A DNA stretch of 47,513 nucleotides, taken from the NCBI GenBank assembly GCA_905200615.1, contig CAJKLB010000012.1, forward strand, positions 1 through 47,513, written 5' to 3'. This stretch comes from an uncultured Selenomonadales bacterium. GTDB taxonomy: Bacteria > Bacillota > Clostridia > Christensenellales > QALW01. A model generated the notes under the pieces. The model made no database searches, had not been told where the DNA came from, and saw only the letters and a list, made by a program, of their open reading frames with translations. Numbering within the stretch: position 1 is the stretch's first letter; every line of letters begins with the position of its first letter. Both the position numbers and the translations under genes were made by a program. Shown here one piece after another: positions 32,601 through 39,871 of this stretch.

Positions 32601-33704
32601 GTGATCACACTGAAAAGCATGGATGTTCAGGAAGATAAATTTAAACTGATGGAAGAAGGAAAAATCAGTTATATTATCTATACCGGTGCGCTGTATGATG
32701 CTACTATGGGGGATTATATGGCACTTCACCGCAGAGCGCTTCAGCTCTCCATCGCGTGCCTTACTTCGTTGGATACCGCCAACGCCTTGGCGGATATTAT
32801 CGCCAGCCGATTCAATGAGGATAATACCGAGCTTGTGGATATCAATCATATGCGCAGCCAAAGGAATATTTATACGTTTGCCAAAATGGAAAGCGCGGGC
32901 GATGATTATATTTTCTTTGATAACCGTGACGGCCGCATCACTTGCCCGGAATCCTTATGCGTTTCTTTGTGCAGCCGTCATTACGGCATCGGCGGTGACG
33001 GGATCGTTCTCATTGAGAAATCCTCTGCAGCCGACGCAAAAATGCGGATTTTTAATTCGGACGGATCCGAGGGGAAAATGGCCGGCAACGCCATACGCTG
33101 CATAGCAAAATTTCTTTTTGATAAAGGAATTGTAAAGAAAGAAGAAATGAGAATAGAAACGGCCAGCGGCATCAAGGCGGTTACGGTATTTGTGACGAAT
33201 AATCTTGTAACTTCCGCTACTGTGGATATGGGCGCGGCCAGTTTTGCGCTTTCTGACTTACCTGCGCTGCTGCCTCAGGAGGAGGCCATTGATTATCCTA
33301 TTGAAATCGCTCAAAAAGAGTATCGCATTCATTGTGTTTCCATGGGAAATCCGCACTGCGTGGTATTCTGCGAACGGCTGGATATCCTGGATATCGATAC
33401 GCTGGGGCCTCTTTTTGAGAACGCGCCGATTTTTCCTGAGCGTGTGAATACGGAGTTTGTACGCTGTGTGAATGCTACAACCCTTAAAATGCGTGTGTTT
33501 GAACGGGGAAACGGAGAAACCTTTGCCTGCGGTACCGGAGCCTGCGCGGCCGTAGCGGCGGCGGTGAAAAACGGCTTTTGTAAAAAAGGAGAGGATATTA
33601 CCGTAAAGGTCAAAGGCGGAGAATTGATTGTTAATTATACAGATGAAACCGTATATTTGACCGGCAGCGCCCATTTGGTGTTCGAAGGCAGCGTTGAATG
33701 CTGA
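29670..33704 (+). CDS. carB: CarB-DapF fusion: carbamoyl-phosphate synthase large subunit with a diaminopimelate epimerase-like domain
   Basis: One uninterrupted 1344-residue frame. Residues 1-1060 are a full CarB: first ATP-grasp half starting VMVIGSGPIVIGQAAEFDYAG, second starting near 543 with VLGSGPIRIGQGIEFDYSS, and the MGS-like allosteric domain (about 930-1055, ending LTSLDTANALADII). A short linker (NEDNTELVDINHMRSQRN) leads into residues 1066-1344, a DapF fold: FAKMESAGDDYIFFD, HYGIGGDGIVLI, NSDGSEGKMAGN, MGNPHCV, FERGNGETFACGTGACAA. The second catalytic cysteine (1287) is present, but the first is replaced by Ala1138. The ATG at 29670 follows GGAG inside carA. No stop, start with ribosome site, or frameshift separates the halves. 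CarB function is likely intact; epimerase activity is doubtful. Confidence 0.93.
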   Translation: MPIDKKIKKVMVIGSGPIVIGQAAEFDYAGAQACRVLKDAGINVVLVNSNPATIMTDSALADEIYLEPLTSRTVKRIIKKEKPDSLLAGLGGQTGLTIAMQLSKEGFLQKHGVRLLGTDAAAIDKAEDRQLFKDTMAKIGQPIIPSETVNDVNAALETAEKIGYPVIVRPAFTLGGAGGGVAYNREELKIIARTGLDMSPITQVLIEKFIFGWKEIEFETMRDGAGNCIAVCSMENFDPVGVHTGDSIVVAPTLTLSDKEYQMLRTASLDIISALGIVGGCNCQFALNPESFEYAVIEVNPRVSRSSALASKATGYPIAKVTTKIALGMTLDEITNDITGKTCACFEPALDYVVVKLPKWPFDKFVNASRTLGTQMKATGEVMSIASSFEAALMKAVRGAEISLETLNRPYSGSEEILERLKNIDDLRLFTVFEALKSGVDIDTVFDITRIDRWFLARLKHLADFENKISGRGLTEEEYRQAKNLGYTDKAIAQLTGAVPPFQMDAVYKMVDTCAAEFDAETPYFYSSYDPYCDSRRFPRSGRKTILVLGSGPIRIGQGIEFDYSSVHCVWTLKKLGYDVAIINNNPETVSTDYDTADRLYFEPLTPEDVMNVIKVENPIGVVVAFGGQTAIKLTKFLDENGIAILGTSADGIDTAEDRERFDALLEKFDIRRPKGKSVMTLEEAVASANELGYPVLLRPSYVIGGQNMTIAHNDADVKRYMKIILSGKIENPVLVDKYMAGTELEVDVISDGEKVLIPGIMEHVERAGVHSGDSIAVYPPYNLSDKMLQKVVDCSQKLALSLGTKGLVNIQYLIYENELYVIEVNPRASRTVPYISKVTGVPMVELASRVMTGESLSSLGYGWGLYKTPPYFAVKVPVFSFEKLQDVNSILGPEMKSTGEVLGIGKTTAEALFKGLTSAGFKIQPPAGENKTGVFISVDEHDYLDAVSVAKKLDDLGMTIYATPGTAEAIRPLGIDVITLKSMDVQEDKFKLMEEGKISYIIYTGALYDATMGDYMALHRRALQLSIACLTSLDTANALADIIASRFNEDNTELVDINHMRSQRNIYTFAKMESAGDDYIFFDNRDGRITCPESLCVSLCSRHYGIGGDGIVLIEKSSAADAKMRIFNSDGSEGKMAGNAIRCIAKFLFDKGIVKKEEMRIETASGIKAVTVFVTNNLVTSATVDMGAASFALSDLPALLPQEEAIDYPIEIAQKEYRIHCVSMGNPHCVVFCERLDILDIDTLGPLFENAPIFPERVNTEFVRCVNATTLKMRVFERGNGETFACGTGACAAVAAAVKNGFCKKGEDITVKVKGGELIVNYTDETVYLTGSAHLVFEGSVEC

Positions 33705-33719
33705 AATTTTGTGATAAAG

Positions 33720-33758
33720 TACCCGCCTTATTGCTAAGACGGGTATTTTGTTTTTTTG
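33720..33758 (+). terminator. Terminator of the arg/car operon
   Basis: Stem TACCCGCCTTA/TAAGACGGGTA (one C-A mismatch) with a TTGC loop and the tail TTTTGTTTTTTT, 16 bases after the fusion gene's stop. The convergent sigma gene ends at 33902. Confidence 0.8.
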
Positions 33759-33901
33759 GCATAGCGCTATTGAATGAAAGAAAAGATAGTTACCAAAACA
33801 TAAGACGGGAAAAACATGGACATAAAACGAAAAGACTTAGAACCTCTGTAAAAATGCTTTTTCAAAGAACAGAATGAAAAAAAGAAATTTGGTATGAGGG
33901 C

Positions 33902-35554
33902 TTATTTTTCCGGTACAATGATTGTGGTAAGCGATTTTTTTTGATTTTCGCTGGGTAATTTCAGCTTCCCGTTGTTCAAAAGCGCTGTAATACAATGAAG
34001 CAGAAACCATCCGTCGGAATGGAATACAAACTGCAGCTCATACGCTTTTACTTTTGTAAGGTGTGCAGGAACGGATTCCAGCACCGCCTTGGCATAGGGT
34101 GCTTTCAGGGAATCAAATTTATTCTTGTATTTTTCTTTGATACGTTCGCCGATGGCAAGCAGTTTGTTTCGAATTTCAGTACTTGCCAAAATGACGATCT
34201 GCCAGGAAGCTTTAAAGGATCCGTCATAATCTCCGTTGGTCTTCATATAACCGCGTTCGGTCAGCCATGCATACTCATCCTTGGAGAGAAGTTCATTTTC
34301 TTCCCTTGTATAGAGGGAAAGTATCCGTTGAGCATCCTTTGAATAGAAAACGTCAATTTCTTTTCGGGCTGACCATTCACTGTTGATTTGCCATAAAATA
34401 TACTGGCCGTTCTCGTTCCACATAGGTCCGCACCAATTTTTCATAAATACATAATCGTCGGGTAAACTCATAGGTTCCGGAAGCACAGATGCGTGCAGAA
34501 TATTGAACCCGCCGTCCGGACGGATTGTCGCTACCTCTTCAAAAGAAATATGCTTATCCATCAGTTTTTCACCTGAACAGGCGGAGATATAAGGAATCAG
34601 CGACCACAGAACAAAATTTCTGTCAGCTTTGGGTGATGTTGTTAAAGAAACAGGAGCGTCCGTCTGGTTACAGATAATATCCGGATCATCAAGAATGCCG
34701 GAGGAGGTTAATTCATCATATAGATCGTTCGCAAACAGCTCCGCAGTACGCCTGTACATATCGTTCTGCATGGTAAGCAGTTCTGCAGTCGGCTCGCTGA
34801 TGATAAAGTTGACAATGTACGCATCCTTCTGTGCGCGCAAGAAACCGTATTCCTCAAGGAATTCCACTTCTGTTTCCACATACACAGGGGAAACCCCTAA
34901 GTCATCGGCAATCTCGTCCACCGTCTTGGCCGTATTGCGCACACAGTAACAGATATTCTGGGAGAGTGCGGAGCGGAAGAATTCGTCCGCAGATTTTGTG
35001 CCAATCGAGCCATTAAAGCCGTAGGAGTGAAACTGAATCGGGTTAAATTTGAGCTGGCTTGCTTTTCTCATCGTATTCATACCTCTTTTCAAATCTTTTT
35101 TGGCTTCAAACAAGTGCCATTTGACAGTACCCACTGGGATTTCCAGTTCTTTTGCAATATCGCCCTGCTTGCGATTTTCAAAATAATACGCGATCAAAAT
35201 TTTTCTTTGCAGTTTTGAAAGGTAAGCGATTTCGGTCTGCAGGCGATGAAGCGTTTCGGTGTTATCATCAGTGGAGAGTTCTGAATACGGATCCTCAACC
35301 TCATCAATAGAAACACTGACCATACTTTTGGCAGCATCACGATAATAGTTGCTCAACGTGTTATGGGCAACGGTCCAGATAAACTTTCCCATGTCCGCAA
35401 CGTCATCTTTGACAAGGAGGGCACGAAACGCTTTTGTTATAATTTCCTGCGATAAGTCCTCTGCGTCTTGAACGCTTTTGCAACGTTTGAGCGTAAATCC
35501 AAATATAGGTTTCAGATATTCGGTTATGATTTTCTCTACGTCTTGTCTGTTCAC
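33902..35554 (-). CDS. ECF-like sigma factor with large C-terminal extension
   Basis: A 550-residue protein from the GTG at 35554, which has AGAGGAG six bases ahead; an in-frame GTG at 35581 lies at the expected transcript start. Residues 1-160 are a sigma factor: region 2 (DAEDLSQEIITKAFRALL, WTVAHNTLSNYYRDA) and region 4 (LSKLQRKILIAYYFENRKQGDIAKELEIPVGTVKWHLFEAKKDL). Then about 390 residues follow, beginning with a second winged-helix-like element (NTAKTVDEIADDLGVSPVYVETEVEFLEEYGFL) and continuing into an alpha/beta region rich in Trp and Tyr. No membrane segment is seen. ECF factors of this size usually have a sensory or self-regulating C-terminal part. It lies 74 bases after an XRE regulator gene. 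Confidence 0.85.
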   Translation of the reverse strand: MNRQDVEKIITEYLKPIFGFTLKRCKSVQDAEDLSQEIITKAFRALLVKDDVADMGKFIWTVAHNTLSNYYRDAAKSMVSVSIDEVEDPYSELSTDDNTETLHRLQTEIAYLSKLQRKILIAYYFENRKQGDIAKELEIPVGTVKWHLFEAKKDLKRGMNTMRKASQLKFNPIQFHSYGFNGSIGTKSADEFFRSALSQNICYCVRNTAKTVDEIADDLGVSPVYVETEVEFLEEYGFLRAQKDAYIVNFIISEPTAELLTMQNDMYRRTAELFANDLYDELTSSGILDDPDIICNQTDAPVSLTTSPKADRNFVLWSLIPYISACSGEKLMDKHISFEEVATIRPDGGFNILHASVLPEPMSLPDDYVFMKNWCGPMWNENGQYILWQINSEWSARKEIDVFYSKDAQRILSLYTREENELLSKDEYAWLTERGYMKTNGDYDGSFKASWQIVILASTEIRNKLLAIGERIKEKYKNKFDSLKAPYAKAVLESVPAHLTKVKAYELQFVFHSDGWFLLHCITALLNNGKLKLPSENQKKSLTTIIVPEK

Positions 35555-35588
35555 TTGTTTGCTCCTCTTGAAAGCTTTCACTTATATA

Positions 35589-35611
35589 GACACGGGAATT
35601 TAAAAAGGTTG
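35589..35611 (-). promoter_or_regulatory. Possible ECF-type autoregulatory promoter
   Basis: On the minus strand CAACCTTTTT (35611-35602) is followed after seven bases by CGTGTC (35594-35589). AAC...CGT boxes of this kind are typical of promoters read by ECF sigma factors in Bacillota, and such genes often read their own promoter. The expected start near 35582 fits the GTG at 35554. Inferred by pattern. Confidence 0.5.
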
Positions 35612-35627
35612 GAAGTTTTTGAAAAAA

Positions 35628-36410
35628 TTATTTGAAATCGAAAAGAGAAATAATCGGAAGGATATTCATATACATCCCTTCAAATCGGAACTGACTTTCC
35701 GGACCTTCTTTTTCGAGAATAAATTGTGACAAATCGTTCTCAAGACAATCCTGCACTTTTTCAGGAGATACCCCAGACTTATCGCTGATGTGAGCAACGG
35801 TTGTATAGGCATCTTCGGAATGGATAGTCAACTGGTAAAGAGCTGTGGCAATCTTCAAATTTTTCGCATCACTAAACGGCTTGATCATTGCTACGATTCG
35901 ACGGACATCAGTATTCATCAGAGTTAGATTCCTATTGTTTGAAAAGAACACAGCTCCGTGTCTCATCGTAGTTGTTATCTCCGGAATATTACAGCAAGAA
36001 TACCCCCATTCAGCATTGCCGGCATGTTCAATAGCATCTTCTGTATCCCATCCTGGATTCATATTATCTGCGGTCATTCCTTTGGACAGAATAATTGTGT
36101 GAAGAGCTGAAGCCATTCTGAAGGTAAAGTCAAAATCTTCGCCCTTGGGCAAGGACTCTATGCGTTTGCGAATAGCAAGGACAATATCTTCTGTTGTAGA
36201 AACGGGAGTATACCCCAGTAGCTCATCTACCGAAACGTCAAAGAGTTTCGCGATGTCGGGCAAAAGCTGGATGTCCGGGCAGCACTGCGCCGATTCCCAC
36301 TTGGAGATTGCCTGATTGGTTACCCCAAGCGCCTTGGCCAGTTCTTCTTGCGTAAGACCTTTCTGTTTTCTCAAGAAGGCAATCTGTTCATTGATCGTAA
36401 TTTTAGTCAT
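35628..36410 (-). CDS. XRE-family transcriptional regulator
   Basis: This 260-residue protein has an N-terminal Cro/C1-type helix-turn-helix (about 5-60: QIAFLRKQKGLTQEELAKALGV..., TNQAISKWESAQCCPDIQLLPDIAKLFDVSVDELLGY). The remaining 190 residues include a conserved-looking WGYSCCNIPE segment and a C-terminal winged-helix-like part (VAHISDKSGVSPEKVQDCLENDL). The ATG at 36410 follows GAGGTG by seven bases; a TTG two codons earlier is too close to that site. It is divergent from nothing and lies upstream of the long sigma factor on the same strand. The target is unknown. Confidence 0.85.
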   Translation of the reverse strand: MTKITINEQIAFLRKQKGLTQEELAKALGVTNQAISKWESAQCCPDIQLLPDIAKLFDVSVDELLGYTPVSTTEDIVLAIRKRIESLPKGEDFDFTFRMASALHTIILSKGMTADNMNPGWDTEDAIEHAGNAEWGYSCCNIPEITTTMRHGAVFFSNNRNLTLMNTDVRRIVAMIKPFSDAKNLKIATALYQLTIHSEDAYTTVAHISDKSGVSPEKVQDCLENDLSQFILEKEGPESQFRFEGMYMNILPIISLFDFK

Positions 36411-36490
36411 ATTCAAGCACCTCGTGTTTCATATTTTCGTAGCTACAATGATATTTTACGGATATGCAGCCCAAAAAACAATGACGCGTC

Positions 36491-36519
36491 AGTTGGATGA
36501 GTTCGCATTTCATCCAACT
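36491..36519. other. Perfect 10-bp hairpin between two regulator genes
   Basis: AGTTGGATGA (36491-36500) and TCATCCAACT (36510-36519) form a stem with a 9-base loop in the 167-base gap between the AraC-type and XRE genes. There is no U-tract on either side, so it is not a standard terminator; an operator or RNA leader element is possible. Confidence 0.35.
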
Positions 36520-36577
36520 TGCGGTTGGGAGCTTCACCTTAAAAATGCCACCCGCATAACACAGGCGGCATAAGGAG

Positions 36578-37489
36578 TTATTTTATTTTCTCTATCGGCA
36601 TCCAAATCTGAACATTACGTTCTGCTTTCGGCATCCAATGATAGACTGCAAGTTCAGGGGCGTTTTTGAGTTGAAAGCCCATTTCCGGCATCCACTCAGT
36701 TAGAATCTGAATCCTCAAATTCAGCAGATTAAAATAATCACAAATGGGGCTTTTGACATCGTTAGTTTCAAAAACAACATAAGTGGTTTCAGGGATAACA
36801 ATGTTTTCTAAACCTAAGTCTTCAACAAAATCAACTCCGGTAACGTCTTTATTGTAAAGATTATCTCTTTCCCATCCATCTAACAGATGGCAGTAATAAT
36901 AGTCATAACCCTCATCTGTGATATTGGTGATAACGCAATATTCATCAATGTTTCGTGATGCACCACGAAGGAACCACTGTTTTCCTCGCGTCGTTACAAA
37001 AAGTTGTTCTTCCTGACGTTCTCTGTCCTTGCCATAGGGTACGCCAGTAAAGTACGCTTTGTATCCAGTCAAAATCATTTCCGGCTTGTTTTCAATTCTG
37101 TAATTCATAAGTTTACCGCCTTTCAAAGAAAAATTGAGTACAAGGCGGGAATAGGATTTCATCGTACTGCCGTTATTTCGAGCCTGCGACGGCAATATAC
37201 CGTGGAACTTCTGGAATGCTTTTGCAAAGCTGTCCGGACTTTCATAGCCGTACTTCAGCGCAACGTCAATAACCTTTGCATCACTTGTGGCCAGTTCCGT
37301 ACCGGCAAGTGACAGCCTGCGATTCCGGATATACTCACCGATGGTGAAACCGCAAAGAATACTGAACACGCGCTGAAAGTGATAGCTGGATGAGAAACTT
37401 TGCGCTGCGACTATCTCGTAATCAATCGTCTCCGTCAGATTATCTTCAATATAGTCGATAGCCTTTTGCAAACCAATAATCCAATCCAT
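36578..37489 (-). CDS. AraC-family regulator with GyrI-like effector domain
   Basis: This 303-residue protein has two AraC helix-turn-helix motifs in residues 1-105 (AIDYIEDNLTETIDYEIVAAQSFSS..., ISVRNR-type turn IGEYIRNRRLSLAG, VIDVALKYGYESPDSFAKAFQKFHG). A C-terminal GyrI-like (AraC E binding) domain follows at about 130-303 (IENKPEMILTGYKAYF ... ELAVYHWMP). Such proteins sense small hydrophobic or peptide ligands and often control drug or stress responses. GGAGGG lies before the ATG at 37489. It sits 100 bases downstream of the double-GNAT gene on the same strand. Confidence 0.9.
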   Translation of the reverse strand: MDWIIGLQKAIDYIEDNLTETIDYEIVAAQSFSSSYHFQRVFSILCGFTIGEYIRNRRLSLAGTELATSDAKVIDVALKYGYESPDSFAKAFQKFHGILPSQARNNGSTMKSYSRLVLNFSLKGGKLMNYRIENKPEMILTGYKAYFTGVPYGKDRERQEEQLFVTTRGKQWFLRGASRNIDEYCVITNITDEGYDYYYCHLLDGWERDNLYNKDVTGVDFVEDLGLENIVIPETTYVVFETNDVKSPICDYFNLLNLRIQILTEWMPEMGFQLKNAPELAVYHWMPKAERNVQIWMPIEKIK

Positions 37490-37589
37490 AGTATCCCTCC
37501 TTGTCTGCCTTCATTCTATCAAAAGGCGATTTTTATTTCCCGATATTTCGTGCTGAGTATAATCGGGTTATTTTAACCCAACGGGAAAC

Positions 37590-38564
37590 TCAATTCAATT
37601 CCATTACCCAAAAGTCTTCCATGTAGTTGGTGTATGCAATTTCATCTTGAATTGTTTTCACATAAGAGAAACCGGCTTTTTGATAAGCACGGATGGCTCT
37701 TTGATTCCATGCGGCAACTCTCAGTAGTATTCGTCCGGTATGTCCTGTCGAATCCCGCAATTCTTTTACACATCGTTTTACGAACACACTTCCGTTTCCT
37801 TTGCCGCAAAAACGCGGAGCCATTGACCAACCAACCCATAAGTCTGTGCCATCAAGCTGACAAGCTACTTGTCCCAAAATTGTTCCGCCGTCAACTAAGC
37901 AAAACTGTTCCGTTCCCCATTTAGATTCATCCATGAGCCAATTGTCGGGGAGGTCTTTGAAGTTATAAACCTCATAGGGACTTTCGTATTCCCAATTACT
38001 GATTTCTTCGGCAATCTCTTTTGTTAAGGGTTTTAGGATTCCATTATCAAAGAAAGTATTCGTGATCGGTTTTTCATAAATGTACAATTGGTTTTCGGGT
38101 GATTTTTCCATGGTGTTTTGAAATCCCTGGGCCTCCCAGAATGGTTTCCCGGTAACAGGATCAGCGGTTAAGTACATCATTTCCGCGCCGTCAAGATGGA
38201 ACAATCGCTCTAAACGCTTAAACATCATCTTACCATAACCTTTGCGGCGTTGGTCTGGCTTTACATAGAACTCCATAATGTATCCGTATCCGGGTTTTAT
38301 AAAGCCTTTATGATCTTTATGGTCGATTTTGCCATAAAAGAAACCAATCGGCATTTCCCCGACATAGCACAATTCCAAATGGCGATCTGTCGGTTCTTGC
38401 ATGGCAATGATGCTGTTGATCCATTTCTGCTGAAACTCTTTTAGAAGTGGACGTTCGCTATGCTCATTCATCTCATCAATATATTCATACATCAGCGACT
38501 CAAACACCTTGCAATTTTCTGCGTTATCAGCAGAGAGCTGGACATACTTGATTTGTTTTTCCAT
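37590..38564 (-). CDS. Protein with two GNAT acetyltransferase domains
   Basis: This 324-residue cytoplasmic protein contains two GNAT folds. The first (about 1-160) carries the acetyl-CoA loop VKPDQRRKGYGKMMFKRLE. The second (about 170-324) carries SMAPRFCGKGNGSVFVKRCVKEL and AWNQRAIRAYQKAGFSYV. Tandem GNAT proteins acetylate amines on small molecules, antibiotics or proteins; the substrate is not visible. TTTGGAGGAAA lies before the ATG. The 5' leader (38565-38615) holds a hairpin whose one arm is complementary to this ribosome site. Confidence 0.85.
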   Translation of the reverse strand: MEKQIKYVQLSADNAENCKVFESLMYEYIDEMNEHSERPLLKEFQQKWINSIIAMQEPTDRHLELCYVGEMPIGFFYGKIDHKDHKGFIKPGYGYIMEFYVKPDQRRKGYGKMMFKRLERLFHLDGAEMMYLTADPVTGKPFWEAQGFQNTMEKSPENQLYIYEKPITNTFFDNGILKPLTKEIAEEISNWEYESPYEVYNFKDLPDNWLMDESKWGTEQFCLVDGGTILGQVACQLDGTDLWVGWSMAPRFCGKGNGSVFVKRCVKELRDSTGHTGRILLRVAAWNQRAIRAYQKAGFSYVKTIQDEIAYTNYMEDFWVMELN

Positions 38565-38615
38565 TATATTTCCTCCAAAGTTTTATTCGGAGGGTTAGGA
38601 AACGTGAACCCTCCA
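38565..38615 (-). promoter_or_regulatory. GNAT leader hairpin with ribosome-site complement
   Basis: On the minus strand GGAGGGTT (38614-38607) pairs with AACCCTCC (38596-38589) in an 8-bp stem. The CCCTCC arm could instead pair with the ribosome site TTGGAGG just downstream (about 38570-38576), so the two folds exclude each other. Whether it acts as a translational switch is unknown. Confidence 0.3.
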
Positions 38616-38672
38616 TACACGATTTATTTTCATATATCATCACTCTTTCTGTTTAATTCATTTTTATATTAA

Positions 38673-38691
38673 AACATCAAAATATGATGTT
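38673..38691. promoter_or_regulatory. Inverted repeat upstream of GNAT gene
   Basis: AACATCA (38673-38679) and TGATGTT (38685-38691) flank five A/T bases. It lies about 110 bases before the GNAT start and could be an operator; no regulator can be assigned. Confidence 0.3.
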
Positions 38692-38734
38692 ATCTTCACA
38701 TAAATTCTCAAGCATATTCGGTCGTTTTACGCCT

Positions 38735-38870
38735 CTCTTGCACTCTTTTGGGTAAAACGCGTCCTCTTCGCAGGGCAAACCGGGTAAAACCTCGGTTTGC
38801 CCAAACACTTTTGAAAAAGGTGAATGAAAACGGTATTGTGCGCCTTTTTGGCCGTCTTTTTTTATACTAT
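38735..38870 (+). repeat. Dispersed intergenic repeat, copy B
   Basis: This is the partner of 2579-2715 (see there for shared blocks). Copy B contains a strong hairpin: GGGCAAACCG (38773-38782) with CGGTTTGCCC (38793-38802) and a 10-base loop; in copy A that hairpin is eroded. It lies just past the 3' end of the MscS gene. The whole gap 38565-38903 otherwise has no gene. Confidence 0.5.
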
Positions 38871-38871
38871 G

Positions 38872-38895
38872 AAAGGAGGGGCGAAACCCTCCTTT
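38872..38895. terminator. Hairpin after the MscS gene
   Basis: A 9-bp stem AAAGGAGGG/CCCTCCTTT with a GCGAAA loop, eight bases beyond the MscS stop codon. The U-tract on the minus side is short (TTTC), so termination strength is uncertain. Confidence 0.5.
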
Positions 38896-38903
38896 GATCT
38901 CTT

Positions 38904-39731
38904 TTATTGCCCCGGATCCATATGGATGTCAAGCTGGTTGAAAGGAATGGTAATATGAGCCTTATCAAAGGCCAGTTTTACCTGTTCGTTCATGTAAAAA
39001 TTCAGCGTCCAGTAATCGGCGGATTTTACCCATACGCGCACACCGATATTAATGGCGCTGGCGGCGTGCTCGGTTACCACATAAAGTGGGGCGGGATCTT
39101 CAAGAGCCATGCCGGAGGCATTGACCAGGTCAGAGAGAATTTGTTTGGCCAAAGAGATATCATCCGTATAGCTGATGGAAAAAACCATATCCAACCGACG
39201 GGTTTCCTCGGAAGAATAGTTGATGATCTTGGCGGTAGCCACCTCGCCGTTGGGAATAAAAATTTTTTTATTGTCCGGCGTTTTCAGCGTAGTATAAAAA
39301 AGTGTAATGTTTTCTACCATGCCGGAGACGGAATTTGTTTCAATAAAATCGCCTTTTGTAAAAGGGTGGGTGATAAGCACTAAAAATCCGCCGGTGATAT
39401 TGCCTAAAAAATCCTTTACGGCAAGGCTTATGGCGAGCCCTACCGCGCTGAACAAGGCGATGAGTGAAGTGGTCTTGATCCCTAAGGTTTCCGCGGTAAT
39501 CAGTAATACAACAAGCTTTAGGGCGATGCTTGCAATTTGAATGATGAGTTTATGCGCGGAAGCGTCAATTTTAGTTTTCTGCAAAATACGTTTTAAGGGC
39601 TTTTCCGCTGTTTTGGCTAAGGCAAGCCCCACAATCAAAACAACGGCCGCCAACAGAATTCTGGGCCCGTTGTTTTGCAGGAACAGCCATAACTGTTCGC
39701 CCCAGTTAACGGAAAGTGTGAAAAAATTCAT
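38904..39731 (-). CDS. Small-conductance mechanosensitive channel (MscS family)
   Basis: This 275-residue membrane protein has three helices (about 22-42, 60-83 and 88-115) and a cytoplasmic beta and alpha/beta domain. The pore helix TM3 reads LIALFSAVGLAISLAVKDFLGNITGGF, with the small-residue packing and the following MscS signature (FLVLITHPFTKGDFIETNSVSGMVENITLFYT, FIPNGEVATAKIINYSSEETRRLD). It should open under membrane tension and release solutes in osmotic downshock. AAGGAGGAAA precedes the ATG. Its own promoter is likely at 39768-39797, so it may be separate from the operon to its right. Confidence 0.93.
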   Translation of the reverse strand: MNFFTLSVNWGEQLWLFLQNNGPRILLAAVVLIVGLALAKTAEKPLKRILQKTKIDASAHKLIIQIASIALKLVVLLITAETLGIKTTSLIALFSAVGLAISLAVKDFLGNITGGFLVLITHPFTKGDFIETNSVSGMVENITLFYTTLKTPDNKKIFIPNGEVATAKIINYSSEETRRLDMVFSISYTDDISLAKQILSDLVNASGMALEDPAPLYVVTEHAASAINIGVRVWVKSADYWTLNFYMNEQVKLAFDKAHITIPFNQLDIHMDPGQ

Positions 39732-39767
39732 TTCTATGTTTCCTCCTTATGCGTTTGGTTTACACGA

Positions 39768-39797
39768 ATTTTATTTGTTACAGAGCTTTTTTATCAA
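39768..39797 (-). promoter_or_regulatory. Promoter of the MscS gene
   Basis: On the minus strand TTGATA (39797-39792), 18 bases, TAAAAT (39773-39768). The -10 lies 36 bases before the MscS start. Confidence 0.5.
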
Positions 39798-39871
39798 ACA
39801 TAATTCCTTTGTGTTTCTTTGTAAAGGTAAGCGGTATCTTGAAGCGCTATTATGAATTATGTAAAAACTTT

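Noticed and set aside
32850..33704. Separate dapF gene starting at ATG 32850
   Set aside because: No Shine-Dalgarno before this ATG, and AAAGGA at 32860 has no suitable start after it; the continuous frame favours a fusion.
38511..38615. 29-codon leader peptide before the GNAT gene
   Set aside because: The frame starting at 38615 has no ribosome site and simply runs out of frame into the gene.
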